DNA from: Sanderia malayensis
Taxonomy: Eukaryota > Cnidaria > Scyphozoa > Semaeostomeae > Pelagiidae
Reading direction: 5' to 3'
Assembly: GCA_013076295.1 (NCBI GenBank)
Contig: RQOL01000906.1
Span: 1,674,001-1,738,000, forward strand
DNA length: 64,000 bases
Shown here: positions 21,520-34,731 of the stretch, one piece after another
Position numbering within the stretch: the first letter of the stretch is position 1
Layout: each line of letters begins with the position of its first letter
Notes under the pieces: generated by a model
The model's database searches: none
The model's input: only the letters and a program-made list of their open reading frames with translations
What the model was told of the DNA's origin: nothing
Translations under genes and position numbers: made by a program

Positions 21520-22912
21520 GGTTTTTTTCAGTGGTCAAATTCAGGTCAGACCCAGTGGGGGTCGCATTATTTATGCAGATGCATTGACAAGTGAATTCAC
21601 AAAGTTATTTGCAGTTTGCTTTTTATTAAGCTGTGGATTTTTCGCTGTTCATATTTTTCTCACAATAAATTGGCAAACCAAGATGTGTGAAAATGAATTG
21701 GAGTTTTGATAAAATTGGGGGGGGGTTAGGGATATTTTCAAAGCCTAATTAGTTGGATGGGCAAGGGTAGCAATTAGGTGCCTACACGTGTTGGGATGGG
21801 CAAGGGTAGCAATTAGGTGCTTAAACGTGTGTGCCTTAGTTGTGTGCAGCAGAGAAAGCAGACATTACAGACATTTTCCAGTTCCAGTATGCACAGTTAT
21901 AGTTTCTGATTGAAGACTTGTGGTTTGCAGGAAGTTTCCATTGCATTAATATTTCAGTAGCCAGACAAGAAAAACGAAAGAAAGATGAAGAATATTTTGG
22001 CTTACACGAGAAACATCTGCCTATCGACGGAAATCAATCAGTAATGAGCTTTGCGCCGATTGTAAATTGCCTTAGAAGTATTTGCAAATTCATGAAAAGA
22101 ACATGCCGCCGACATAGAAGAAGAAAGCCGTTCAAGCGCTCCCGGCGTTTATTCCCCTGCGCCAGATGCTATTACGACAATTGCTAGACAAAACAAGACA
22201 TCTTATTCCAATATCAGAGGACGGAAAGGGAGGAACATCGAGTTTATTTTAGAACGCTGGCAATTATTAATTGTAAGGAGAGGAAATATATTAAAGAAAA
22301 CAATTGACAAATGGCAATTAACATATGTAGCTAGAGCTTCACGATTTTCGATTTCGCTAAATTATCTTCGAGTATATGAAACAGAAAACAAACGTTTTAA
22401 TGTTATTTGTTCAGTTTTTTCATGGTATTTCAATGTTTACGTATTTGAAAAACAAACGTTTTTATGATTAATTTTTGGATTGATTGAAAACGCGGTCACT
22501 GCGTTGGCGCAGCTGTTCATGCTGTGATAAGGAAAACATGTGTTTTCGCTCAGACAGACATGCGGGGCAGCAGTCAATAATAAGCATTCACTAAACACGA
22601 TAATCTAACTCATGGTACCTGTTTTGGCCTTTATCCCAAATCGACCAATCACGTTTTGCGGTTTGTATGGAGGCGAGGCTGAGATCCCAACATCGCGAGG
22701 GCTGCTGTTGATTCTATTATACCAAAGTCAGACACCTGCTCATCTGTGGGATGCGGCATTTATTGTTGTTGTGAACATGTTCGGTCGCGAGAGGAAAGCT
22801 GGTAGAGACGAAAACTTTCTTTTGGTCGTGGCTGGTGGAATAACACACAACGCTCTCTAGTATTTATCAAGAGGACTTTCTTCAACTTCTACCAGCAGTC
22901 TTGTGAAGTATA
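21520..22912. other. Intergenic spacer NTAN1 to Dispatched-like gene
   Basis: Contains a 39-bp direct duplication at about 21753-21832 (GGATGGGCAAGGGTAGCAAT in each copy) next to a G run. A CCAATCACG box lies at 22645-22653, about 260 bases before the Dispatched-like start codon. Open frames of 82-89 codons here show no family features. Confidence 0.55.
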
Positions 22913-25900
22913 ATGGCGGAAGAGAAGCCAGTCGATGACAACACTGCTATATCGGCTGATAGCAAACTTCTCTCTGAAAACGAATCCGGGGAAAGAGAAA
23001 ATGAAACGCAGGATCTCTCACTGCCTGAAAAACTTTGCAGATTCTATATTCAAAGACCAAAATTTGCTTTTGGTAAGTCGTGCTTTCTTGTCGTTCATTG
23101 TCTTCATTTCGCTTTTGTTCACCATCACAATTACATAAAACGTTATCGTGAAATTGTTATAGTTCGTAATTATTTTTTGTGTTCGTATATATGCAGACAG
23201 AGGCCTCCCCACTCAGGGAATTTTGCTTGTCAAATCTTGATAAAAAAAATTGTTTTGTGATATTAAGCTGTTTAATAAATATACAAACAAGAGGGGTATT
23301 TATTGGAATTGTTAACAGGCAAATACACTCGAAGAACTTTTGAGAATATGGATGATTATTCAGGTGAATACATCGAGAATAAATTTCGATTTCATGGCAA
23401 TATAAACCGGGTGTATAAAACATAAGAACGTATGTAAGTCTGCGTACCTTTGAAAATGAAAAGAATGGTAATTGCATGTGAAAAGGTATTAGTTGAAAAG
23501 AAAAGCTCTTCGTGTTTACATGGTCTATCACGATCTTCATATGAAGATGTTTGTTCAATCTTGAAACCTGGCAGCTTGTTTCTACTTTCCCAGGGCGGTA
23601 AGAAGAATCCTTTGGGTTTCTCTACCTCAGAGTTGACCGAGTGAAGTTCTATCCGTGTAACAACATGGTGCATGGGATTCTGATGGGAAACCCAGCATGC
23701 GATGTCTGTTCTACACGGTCGCACATCTACCAGTCAACCGATGTGGGAAAAACCGTCAATAAAAACAATTTCGAAAGGTGTTAAACGGTGATGATATTGT
23801 ATTTGAGCGAAATTTGTCAAATTTTAATCACACAACACACACATATTACATGTACTTTCTGGTGATAATTTCGCAATGTGATATAGTCGACACATAACAG
23901 GTGCTGAGGGCTGAGGAACAATACTGTTTGCATTCTTCAACAGGGTTCAAACACGGGAATCTTGAAATATGGTATAAAGAAATACTAATCGTATTATATA
24001 CGATAGTCAATAATTAATTGCTCAAGTGCTTTGTTAGAGATAATCTCTTTATTTGTCTTGAGGATCCACGATGGAAATTTTCTGGCCAAGATTCTTATTA
24101 TTACCCCTGTCGTCAATTAGAATTACCCCACCTGTATATGCAATAACATGCCCTTGCATATGCAATAACATGCCCTTGCATATGCAATAACATGCCCTTG
24201 CATATATATGACCCTTGTTTTATCGTGACTATTGGAGATCATAAGGAGTTTGGGTGAGCAAGTCTGACCAATAAACGCAACACGTTTATGGTTTGCGATT
24301 GAGGTTGCAGAGCCTTCCCGTCACTGTTCTTGGTACTTGCTGTTAAGCCTACGTAAGTACAGTAGAAACCCGCGTATAAGAAACTTTAAATTTCCATCCA
24401 GTCTATTGTTCCAAGACAATAGGCTATTGTTTCTTCTATTGTTTTGAACGGAAATATCACCCTGAAGTTTCTTAATCCATTGGTTCTCACATGCGGATTT
24501 TTACTGCACCTGGTTTATCGTCGTTTATTTTGCATTGACTACTTTCCGTTGACGCCAGAAATTAACAGGTTGTAATAATGTAAACAGGTTTATATGCTTA
24601 GTTGTGCTGTTTGGCTTTGAGAATAAGACAGACAACAATGGGTTATCATAGACTCTTTCGAGCATCAACTTGTATTCAACGCTAGCTGCATATGCATTGC
24701 TCCATTGTTCTTTGCGTGGGAATAATGAAAAACGCTTTCCATTGTGAACAGTATTTTGACATCGAAGGCCTCGTGGAACTGCTGTGAGAGGCTCTTTATT
24801 CTCAAGGGCCGCCACTGTATACTGAAGAGTTTTTGTGACGTAAAATTTGTCTTTTTTCTCAGGACTGACATTGTGCATTCAATTGAGCACGTTGTTTGCG
24901 ACGGTGATTCTGTATTTCATTGGCTACGACATTCTCCCGTATGATTTTGGTCAGGTGCCGTTGAATCTGGAGAAGGACCCGACGAAACTCAGAGCAGACG
25001 CGTTCAACTTTGTCAACCAGGATTCCAGGATCAATCTTTTACCCACCGCCATGTTGGGGCAGCCGGAACGCTCCTTCAGACATTCACCCATAGAACTCGT
25101 TTTCAAATTGAGGCACGGTAACATATTGACCAAGCAGAATCTCAGAGACATACATCGCACCGAAACGGAGCTATTCAGCAACAGGAAATTCAAGAAGATT
25201 TGCCATTTGAACCACGCAACTGGAAACTGCAGCCTGCCTGTTTCTCTGATCAGGCTATTTGACGGAACGTACATGCAACTGAACAAAGACCTCTTCGACC
25301 CGGACTTCACAAACATCAAACGCGTCATGCGCATAGCTAACACCATCAGTTTGACGCGTGCTGTTCTGGCTTTTAGCCTTGATACAAAGTCGGTTATAAA
25401 CAGCGATGCTGTTACAGCCACGTGTGTCCGCTCGTTGCTATTCAACGGGCTACCGTTGCATGGATACAAGCATTCCGAGGACCGAAAGACAGAACAAGAA
25501 GAGAAACTCAAACTTTATGTACAAGAAGCGTTTGCTGATCAGCTTGCAAAGAAATACGAAACAGGCGTTGGTGATATGGACATGTATTATTTAAGTCTTC
25601 CGTTGTTTTTTGATGCTGTTGATAAACAGGTTATTTATGATCTCCTACTGGCCGCTGGGAGTTTTGCATTCATATTCTGTTTCATTTGGATAAACACGGG
25701 CTCCCTGTGGATCACGTCATGGGCATTACTCGGAATACTGACCAACTTCTTCGGTGCGAATCTCGTCTACCGTGTTCTCCTCGATTTCCAGTACATCGGC
25801 ATATTCCATGTTTTATCCGTGTTCATCATCTTGGGCATCGGAGCTGACGATGTCTTTGTTTTCTTCAACACGTGGAAATTGATGGAACAGAAGAAATTCC

Positions 25901-28900
25901 CCAACCTCACCATACATCTCACCGAGACGTTTCGATGCGCTGCCAGTGCTATGTTCGTGACGTCATTGACAACAATGGCTGCTTTTTTGGCCAGTGCTGC
26001 TTCGCCACTTCTTGCTGTTTCCTCATTTGGTGTTTTCTCAGGTAATACTAACCAAAGAAGCACGTTAAGGGGGTGTTAATGTCACACTTCTTCCACTAGT
26101 TTCCGAGTTTCACTATTTTCTGACTCAATCCAAAAATTGTCATATTTTTGCTTATGGTCTCAAAAAGATAGCATAAGAGAACCTGGTCTCAATGAAAAGC
26201 TCGGTGGCTACTTTATTGCCACCAGTTGGGCCCAACGAGTAACCAGCTAGTTTACCTATGGTTTATTATATCCCCCTCTGACATCACTGCTCTACCAGCT
26301 ACCTGTGTAACGTGCTTCCTCTGCTAGAGGTCACACATCAAAATTGAATTATCTTCGCAACACATGTACTAACTATTACTGGGGCTAGATTACATTTACC
26401 TCAAGAAACTCAGCTCACACACCTCAATAGATTTTACTACACACCGAGTCAAAGAAAATTGGCTAATTTATCTGATATACATTTGATTCCTAATCATTCA
26501 TATCTTAATGGATGGATTTTCTAATTAATTAATGAATTCTGGGAAGAAGAGAATAACAGGTCTAATCGCAATTTGTTTAAATGCTCCCAACCATATTTGT
26601 TCCTTTTGAGATAAAAATTGATTTAATTCTCTATTTATCTACGACTATGTGTTGTTTTACAGGTATTCTCGTTCTTGTCAACTACATATCTGTCTGCATA
26701 TTCTTCCCAAGCGTCGTTGTCACGTATCATTTCTATTGGGGGGATTGTAAAGCCAAGTGCCCCGAGACAACACAAGAGACTCTCCAAAACAACGAAAGCG
26801 AGAATGTGAAATCCAACCGCAGGAAATCCAAGCTTATCAAACCGATCGGCGAAGTTTTCAAGTCCGTCGTCCGCTGGTTCGAGGGTCCGTTTGTAGATTA
26901 CGTCGTTCTCCATCCTGTTGTGAGATGGGTCATGTTGGTTGCGTTTATTGTTATGAGTATTGTGTTCGTGTCGTTTGCTGTGCAGCTTCGCCCGGATGAA
27001 GAACAGGTAGGAGATAGCTCTGTCGTCTAGGGTAGATTAATACTGTTGATTCTGCAGAAAAAGTCTCGCAATGCAAGAGATGTCTTCGTGTAAAGGCCTT
27101 TTTATTGCGTAGTATTGAGCTTGGTTTTTTTTCATTGTTGTGGAACATGTTTTCGGTTTGTGAACTTTTTTGAAATGTACGAGTTATATATGCCCAGGGA
27201 GACTAGAGTAGCTGAATAAAAACCAACATATGAGAACATACTTTAATAAGAACCTTTAGGCCAAAAATGTCTTCTCAAAGCAATAGAAGAAACAGTAGCT
27301 TATTGTGTTTGAGTTTGAACAATAAACTGGATGCAAAATATGCAGGTTCTTGTATGGCTTTTACTGTACTTGTGTGTATTTTAATGAATTCTTGTGTGTC
27401 TATTGTAGGTCCAAGTTTGGAAGCCTGGAACCAACTGGCATGATATACGAAAGATTCGCGCGAATTTCGAAGAGTCGGGCGCCGGAAGCAACGTCATTCG
27501 TGTCTACACTATTTGGGGCCTGGGTCTGCAAGATCGTAGAAAATGCCACTTCACTGATTACAAGTGCAAAGGACAGACTGTTCTTGATGAAGACTTTGAT
27601 TTGAATCCACCAAAATGCCAGCTTGCTCTTCTGGTAAGTGTAAATACAGCTTGCACCTTAGCTTGCATCTTAAAATAAACAAATACAGCTTATCCCTTGG
27701 CTAAAGGTAAAGAAAATGTCTAATAACTATGGTTGATAGATTCTTAACAACTCAAGAACTTTACTAAAGAATAAGATTAGTTTTAGGTGATAGTTACAGC
27801 TTGTTGTTTTGACTATTTATTGCACTTGAATCTTGAACATAGATGAGGTTCCAGATTATTTCTTGATTTTTAAGGCGTCGTTTTTCCCAAATATTACAAT
27901 TATCTTATAAAATTATTGATAAAAGTAGTTTTTGTGTATTCAGGGTTTATCACTGTTTTTGTTTTTCAGAATTTTTGCACGAAGTTGAAGTCTTTGAGTA
28001 AGAAAGAAGCTGAAAAATTGAAAATTCGACGAAGCATAGCCACTGGAGAACTTGAGGTTTCGTGTTTCATGGAAAAGCTTCAAGACTTCTTGTCGGTGAG
28101 AAATCAATTAAAACGAAGTAATAAATTATTTAACCCAAGATATGTTTTTCCAGAGCTTACTTGTTACAATCAAAACTTTCTGTTTCTCATCTGATAGAGA
28201 AACAGAATCGTTGTTTTTTTTAATGATTATCATTTCTTTTCATAGTTGTTATCAAATGACTAAACAGCACAGCTAATCAATAAAATTTTGCTTTCTTTAA
28301 CAGGTAGAGACAGCCCGATCCAAGTATCCAGCTGGAACGAACCTTTCACTGCCTATAAACATGAATGGTGTACGCGCTGTCATGAAAGCCAACCCAATCG
28401 TCTACAACGAATCGATGATTACTAAAGATTATAAACGTTATTTTGAAGTCGGCCTGGGCTATTGGCTATCAGACGGTGGCAATCCCCGCCCAGGCTATAA
28501 CTACTTCAAATATGGCAACTGGATGGGTGGATCTCTGGATCCAACTGCCAAACCCATAATGGCTGATCCTCGATCGAAGTTGGTCGCAATGGCACAAGGT
28601 TGGTGTGTGCAAAAACGTTTCCTCTTCAGCTAATATGCTGACAGTAATCTATCTACTTTCTGAATCTGAATTCATCTTAAAAAGCGTCCAGTTTCATCTA
28701 TAAATCATAGATCAGTAGACCACTTTGGCATTTGTATGAGTCATAAACTGACCAAAGGATAACTAACTGCGGCTTAAAGATCGTGTTTAGTTCTCTTATT
28801 CCGCTAACACTTTACACTGCAACAATCGTACCAGATAAATCCTTTGTTGTTATACTATTAGTATATTAGTGACATTGAATGTTTTGTTAAATGTTATTGC

Positions 28901-30172
28901 TGCTAGTAACTTTGCTTAGAATGCAGTGTTACAAGATCAAGTGTTAGGTATGAAGCTTCGTGTTTTTTCATTTTTCAGGTGGAAAATACGGCAATCGTCT
29001 TCGTTACGCAGCAGTGGTCGTAAATACAACTCTTACTGGGGCAACTCTGAAGTACAAAGAAGGAAATCAGGTCTACAAGAACTGGGAGAAATTTCTGGAA
29101 GAGCAAGTATGTCATGGGATCAAACCGAACCCGAGTTTTTTTATGTTAGGATGTCACAAAGCTCAGATTCAAGCACATGCATTGTATTTCTAATGCATCT
29201 AAGAGATGAAATTATATGTTGGTTAAGTTCAACATGCGTGCTTTTCGTTGTCATTTGGCATATGTTGACATATCGTATAGCTATTTTGTTGTATTTTTTT
29301 ACAGACTTCAAAGATGCCTTACGAATGCAACAGAGCATTTCAATGCACTCCTGAATGGAACAATTGGCATTGGCTTAAAGTGCAATGGGTGTGTACAGCA
29401 GAAATTTATCCTTATACAGTCTTATGACAGGCTTAAAGGCTTATGACAGGCTTAGGGAATATCTTGCAATATAATCGCATTGTAACTCTGGTTTTAGGTG
29501 CTTCTGGTAGGAGCCGTACAAGGAATCTTCATTGGTTTATGTCTGGCCTTGCCCGTACTTGTGTTCACGACTTGCAATTGGAGAATAGGTTTGCTGGCGG
29601 CTTTGACAATCGCCTTGATAACAAATGCCGTCGTGGGCCTAGTACCGATGCTTGGTTGGAAACTTGGCGTCATGGAATCACTCAATCTGACTCTGGTTGT
29701 CGGTCTGGCTGTGGATTATTGCGTTCACCTGGCAGATGGTTACGTGCGGTCAAAGAAAACGAAACGGGTGGATCGAATACGCGACATGTTGAGATCGGTT
29801 GGAGTTTCCGTTCTCTCCGGAGCTTGCACTACACTCGGAGCCTCTTCGTTCATGCTCGGCTCGAAGATATTGTTCTTTTTCCAGTTTGGTATGTTCATGT
29901 TTTGTACCATTGGGTTTTCGATTGTTTTTGCACTCTGCTTCTTTACCGTGGTCGTCGGAATGATAGGGCCTGAAGGGGACGATGGGTCGCTGAAGAATAT
30001 GATCACGTGTCTGCTGCCGAAGAAGCCCGACGAACAAGACGCGGCAGTAGCCTCGTTTTCAAGTAAGGATATGTGCGAACTCACGCCCGGATGTAGCAAG
30101 AAAAGATTCACAATCAATGTCAGCCTCGATCACACTGCCTCGCCAACTTTATTGAAACATGATTCAATTTGA
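22913..30172 (+). CDS. Dispatched-like RND / patched-domain membrane protein
   Basis: Nine exons join in phase: 22913-23072, 24863-26041, 26663-27006, 27409-27633, 27970-28095, 28304-28598, 28979-29106, 29305-29388 and 29498-30172, giving 1071 residues. The topology is that of RND proteins. Helix 1 spans the exon 1/2 junction (FGLTLCIQLSTLFATVILYF), followed by a large extracellular loop. The sterol-sensing-type bundle contains GIGADDVFVF, with the proton-relay pair Asp382-Asp383 (GxxxDD). After the NYISVCIFFPS helix come a second loop rich in Trp and Cys and a second bundle with VVGLAVDYCVH (GxxxD, Asp920). Dispatched proteins use a cation gradient to export lipid-modified Hedgehog. GxxxDD in helix 4 with GxxxD in helix 10 favours Dispatched over Patched, but the substrate here is unknown. 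Intron 1 (1.8 kb) holds a MITE and a 22-bp repeat. Confidence 0.9.
24137..24202. repeat. 22-bp tandem repeat, three perfect copies
   Basis: Three exact copies of TATGCAATAACATGCCCTTG-CA in intron 1 of the Dispatched-like gene, preceded by TATA and followed by TATATATG. Confidence 0.95.
24358..24508. mobile_element. Pogo-like MITE, CAGTARAAACCCGC family
   Basis: The left end CAGTAGAAACCCGCGTATAA and the reverse complement of the right end (CAGTAAAAATCCGCATGTGA) form TIRs. The interior has the family marker CAATAGGCTATTGTTTC. CAGT ends are typical of pogo/Tigger relatives; there is no coding capacity. Intron 1 of the Dispatched-like gene. Confidence 0.75.
27205..27352. mobile_element. Degraded MITE of the CCCGCATATAAGA family
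   Basis: Contains TAATAAGAACCTTTA, AATAGAAGAAACA, GAACAATAAACTGGATGCAA and GGTTCTTGTATGG in the same order as the elements at 38779-38990 and 50205-50345, with decayed ends (ACCAACATATGAGAACATAC on the left). Intron 3 of the Dispatched-like gene. Confidence 0.6.
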
Positions 30173-30213
30173 AGTGAAGTGTGATTAATTAGGAGGAGGA
30201 ATTTAATTAATTA

Positions 30214-30412
30214 CAGTAAAATTACGATAATTCAAGCTTTTAAGGGACCGATGAAAATTGCTCAGGTTGACGAATGCTTGAGTTATTATTGAGGGTTAGA
30301 AAGTACGAGCTAAGCTTTCAAGGGGAATAAAAATTGGTTTGAGTTAACCCATGCTCAAATTATCGGGGGCTCTAGCTATCAGGGATTTTACTATCGAAGG
30401 TGTTGAATAAGA
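30214..30412. mobile_element. Candidate pogo-like MITE fragment
   Basis: The left part ACAGTAAAATTACGATAATT is loosely answered by TAGCTATCAGGGATTTTACTAT at the right, and GAGTTATTATTG and CTCAAATTATCG are internal inverted partners. The ends are decayed, so this is tentative. Confidence 0.4.
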
Positions 30413-31153
30413 TTTAAATCTTATTAAACACCTTGAACCACCGGATTTTACGGTTATTGAGAATATTGTAGATAAGGACTGCAGAAACGCCCAGCTTTTG
30501 CACAGGCGTTGTAGAAGAGTGCAGAAGTTACGTAGTTAGATTAGTAGTTACGTAGATGGTTTAGAATTCTTGAAGGAGGTGGGGCTTGTCTCTCATCTCT
30601 CTAACCCAAGGTACGCGGTACCTCTAATAAGCCCCTTATTTTGTGGTCTCCCCATCCAATGTTAATTATCAGTTGCAATTTAATGCAGCTCACTTTAATT
30701 ATTCACCAATCACGGTCCAGCTTAAGTTCACACCCTGCCCTCAATCCCAAAACTTGGATGTGTTGATTGATCATAAAAGATTGTTGTAGTTATTTTGCTG
30801 GTCAAAATAATTGTTATGGGAAAAGCTTGTTCATATTTGTGCCAGCTAGTCTGGGAGTCTCCTACTGTCATACTACGAAACATAATCCAACATAAAGGTG
30901 TATGGCGTAATACATGGTCTATAGGTGTCGCCTGTATAGTGGACATCTATCGGATCAGGCCAGTGCCCATTTCGATTATACAGGGGTTAATGGTGTAGGA
31001 ACCAGTGGGGCGGGGGGGGGTGCCCCTCATGCAAAACATGAAACATGCCTCTTTTATGGATGAAAAGTTGACCCTCTTGGGATTGAGCGTGTCACACTCT
31101 TTTTCTTGTGATGTCACACCCTTTTATTGTTGTGCCCTCCCCTTAGTTTTCGG

Positions 31154-31195
31154 ACACATCTTCCAGTGCCTTCTCTGCCACACTGGAAGATGTGT
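31154..31195. repeat. Perfect 15-bp inverted repeat (stem-loop)
   Basis: ACACATCTTCCAGTG, 12-base loop, CACTGGAAGATGTGT. The stem is isolated and GC is moderate. Confidence 0.85.
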
Positions 31196-32512
31196 TTTCG
31201 TTGTTTAGATATTAATGAACATCTTTCCACATTTGATAAACATAAACCTGCATATTTCGTTTAAGAGAGTTACCTATCCGTTATAAGGAGTTGTTTGGTG
31301 ACCAAGGTTTCTGAGTGTGTGTAGATTTCTTGGAAAAATTAGAAAGTTTATCGAATTTCGAAGCATTTTGGGGCGTAGGAATGTTTCACTTTGTCTTAGC
31401 ACCATTTATTGCAGATTTTTTGGTATTATATGTACAATGTTTTGTTGTAAATTTAATATATGATGACGATTATTTTTAGTTCTACAAAGGTTTAATGAAA
31501 AGTGTTGTAATTGTTGTGTGGGAACGGAGCGTGATAAAACTGTGAACTTCAGAACTTTAAATTTGTGAATTTAGTAAAAATAGGTAATTTATTCGTTCCG
31601 TATGCACATTCATTTATGTTAGGTAAACTATATGACTAACTCGTGTTAAATTATAGCAATGTAGAGTGTCAAACACAGACCATTGTGGAACAAATTACAA
31701 TTTTTGAAATTAATTATTAAGTAGAAATGGAAATATTTTCTAACAAGCATCTCCAATTCGATTTATTTACACAAGCTTTAATATTTATTCCTTTTCAATT
31801 AATATAGATGTTTGAATTGTATTGAATATACCAGAACACTTTATTTGATTTTTGCCATGTTGTTTTTGAAAACCAGAATACTGAATCTGAATGGATTTGT
31901 TCTTTGAAGCGAGATAATTATTCAACTTGCCATCCGCCAGGTATTAAAGGTTGAATTGCAGGCATTTGCGGTAAGTCCTAAATGTATGGAAATTCTATGT
32001 CCTGAAACATAATATAGGCTAATAGGTGTGTCCAGGTTTATATATGTGTGGGGCCCTCTTCTAAGGTATTCTCTGTAAACGACGTGTATACTTTACTTGT
32101 ACACACTTATGCACACTGTAATGCTACAGCTATCCACTATATACACTATAGTCCTATACATATATATACTCGCACTCATGTATGCTTTAAAAACTATTTT
32201 GGGCTCTTTCTGTTACCGCATTTGCAGGTGCAAGAGAAGTTAATGCCACGCGCGCATATATTCTATAGGCACATCGCTGACCTTATGAAGCTCTTACTGC
32301 AGACTAAAGTAGCTCTAAATCCACAGCTGATTGGTGTATCATGCATATGTCCGCATCACCTATAAGCTAACTTGAGACGTGGAATAGAACACCCGTGTTA
32401 CTGTGTGAAAATAGGCCTAAGCGATACTACCAATGTCCAGCATTTCAATATGCTGTTGTGGAACAATCTATCAATCTATGGTCGTTTATAGCAAGATGAA
32501 TCTAGAGACAGG

Positions 32513-34731
32513 ATGGCGGCATCTAAAAGTCAAGCGCCTGAGGTAAAAACTCAATTTTGCACGAAAGAAGGATGCTATAAGCTTCTACAGTTGGCAGACT
32601 ATTCTAGACCATTGAGGCCAGCTACCGGACCTGGACCTCCCAATAATATACCCGTTAGATTATCTTTTGTCACGCTGAAAGATGGAACAGAGTGTGAAGA
32701 TAAAATTGCATTTAATGTCGGAAAGGATATGTTCTTTTCAAATTTCAAGGGAGTCAAAAAGGTAAGCAAGTGAAAGTAATATTCTGTCGCAAAGTAATCT
32801 TCAGTTATGCACAAGAAAAAGCTCAAAATAGTTCAAAATGGTAATCTTTTGGGCAAATACATGTGTGTTTGATTTGATAAGGAAACTTGAACCTGAAAGT
32901 CTAAACCATTGTCTCGAAAACGAAAGCAGAATTTTAACCCCTGCTCAAATCTTTATTAAGTTACAGACCTTTTCAAGATTTCCGCAAAGAAGCCACTTCT
33001 ATTCTGCAATTCTTTTGTCAGAAAACAATAGGAAACCCCTCTGAGGCTATTTCAGTTCAGGGCAATTGATTGTTTTTTTTGCTTACTTCATTTCTAGGCA
33101 CCAGATCCTAGCCACCCAATTGATAGACGGCCGTATAAGGGCCCCCAGCCATATTGTCATGACATCAATTTGATGACCAGGAAAAAGGATAAACTTGAAA
33201 TTCTTGTTGGTTTTACCAGTGGGCAAATTCAGCTGATGGATCCGTTAAAACATGAATACATTACAGGCTTTAATGAAGAGGTAATACTTGTATTTCAATG
33301 TCGTAAACCTGTGCAATTCTACTCATAGATGCTTATCCTTGCTTGCTAGTGGCAGTGGGTTTGATTAACTTCATCTTGATGTTGACTTTTTACAGAGAAC
33401 TATAGACAAGGGCATTGTCACGTGCATACGATGGGTTCCTGGTACGGAGTCAATGTTTTTGGCCTCTTACAGCACAGGAATAGTTTATGTCTACAACAAG
33501 GAACATCCACTTTGCATAACAGAACCAGTTTACAATGTGACAAAGCGTGGAAAGGGCTTTGCCATTGAGGTCTGTAAAAGCAAAACACCATGTAATCCAG
33601 TGTTCAGATGGATCATTGGACAAGGCTGTATTAATGATATGACATTTTCACCTGATTGTAAACACATCGCCATTCTCAGTGAAGATGGATATCTGAGAGT
33701 ATTTAACTATGAAAAACAAGAGTTGGTTGGATTGATGAGGAGTTATTTTGGTGGATTGCTATCGGCTTCCTGGAGCCCTGATGGGAAGTACATTGTGACC
33801 GGGGGAGAGGATGACATTGTTACGGTGTGGTCGTTTTACGAGCAGCGGGTAATTGCAAGGGGTGAGGGGCACAGATCGTGGGTGAATATTGTTTCTTTTG
33901 ATCCTTACACAACCAATATTGACGGGGGAGTGATTGATGACAGTGACGAAGAAGAAATTGAGAAGAACGGGGCAAGACGCAGGACTGGTACATTTAGAGA
34001 TCACACAGCCGATAATCAAAAGCAGATGATCTCGTATCGTTTTGGCTCAGTTGGTGACGATACACAGCTGCTGCTATGGGACCTTAGCGAAGACATACTC
34101 AGACCGCAACGCATTCGGACTCGTAGCACAAGGACTAGTACGCTGAATCAGATAAACCAACCTCAGTGGACATATGCTAATAGTACAAAGACTACTCGAC
34201 ATCAATCGGAAAGTAAAAATAATAGCCAACATGCTGTGTCATTAAAAGACTCTTCAGGGCATAATCATAAGTTGAACGATCGTGATAACGATTCATCATC
34301 GCATAATCATCATAAATTCTCGCTAAAGAAGCATTCGTTGAGTTCAGTATCAACAAAAAATCACAATTCTGTCTCTAGCTACACACCAAGTTTGGACGAA
34401 GAAGACGTAGTATTAGGAACTTCAATTTGTCCCAGATTAGAAGATGTACCAATGTTAGAACCACTAGTTGCTAAGAAAATCTCCCAAGACAGGCTATGTG
34501 CTTTGGTGTTTAGAGAAGATTGCCTTGTTACAGCCACAAATGATGGTTATGTTCATGTGTGGGCAAGACCCAATGCTCTGGTATGAGGTTGCTTATTTCA
34601 GCATTCTTTATTGTTTACTGAAACTCATTTGAAGCCATATTTGTTATCAATTTTCCAATTTACATGCATCTTACTCTGCTTTCTTTTTCTTGCAGGGCCC
34701 AAAGCCTGATTCGAGTACCGTTATTCAATGA
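32513..34731 (+). CDS. WDR20: WDR20 family WD-repeat protein, USP12/USP46 cofactor
   Basis: Four exons in phase, 32513-32761, 33098-33280, 33396-34580 and 34696-34731, give 550 residues. Vertebrate WDR20 scaffolds and activates the deubiquitinases USP12 and USP46. Family features appear in order: VKTQFCTKEGCYKLL near the N-terminus, YKGPQPYCHD, VGFTSGQIQLMDP, VTCIRWVPGTESMFL, and the WD strands RSYFGGLLSASWSPDGKYIV, TGGEDDIVTVW and FDPYTT. YRFGSVGDDTQLLLWDL then precedes a Ser/His/Asn-rich linker of about 110 residues. The propeller closes with CPRLEDVPMLEPL and the last WD strand VHVWARP. The final 12-codon exon ends SSTVIQ. If the last intron is retained the protein ends two residues after AL. 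The ATG at 32496 is out of frame and is not the start. Confidence 0.95.

Larger units (their letters stand above)
30173..32512. other. Intergenic spacer Dispatched-like to WDR20
   Basis: Holds a candidate MITE near 30214-30412, a 9-base G run at 31011-31019, and a perfect stem-loop at 31154-31195. Around 30900-30950 there is a CCTGTATAGTGGACATCTAT block like the 33-bp minisatellite unit at 1308-1690. No coding gene is supported; the 105-codon frame at 32048 has no family features. Confidence 0.55.

Noticed and set aside
21918..22187. 89-codon frame with a basic Cys/Arg C-terminus after NTAN1
   Set aside because: No start context, splice partner or family similarity that I can support; length is within chance.
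24137..24202. CRISPR-like direct repeat
   Set aside because: The three 22-bp copies are contiguous with no spacers, and this is a eukaryotic intron.
24525..24878. 117-codon minus-strand frame in intron 1 of the Dispatched-like gene
   Set aside because: It overlaps the acceptor and first codons of exon 2 of the plus-strand gene and shows no family features.
24951..25511. 186-codon minus-strand frame opposite the Dispatched-like exon 2
   Set aside because: Shadow of a well-supported coding exon; the plus-strand frame carries the RND family motifs.
28926..29973. Plus-strand frames overlapping Dispatched-like exons 7-9 (142 and 176 codons)
   Set aside because: They are out of frame with conserved motifs and cross the AG/GT sites that define exons 7-9.
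31154..31195. microRNA precursor
   Set aside because: A 15-bp stem is too short for a pre-miRNA, and no extended imperfect pairing surrounds it.
30173..32512. tRNA or other small RNA gene in the large spacers
   Set aside because: I scanned for A/B-box-like GGTTCGAATCC patterns and found none with a matching acceptor stem.
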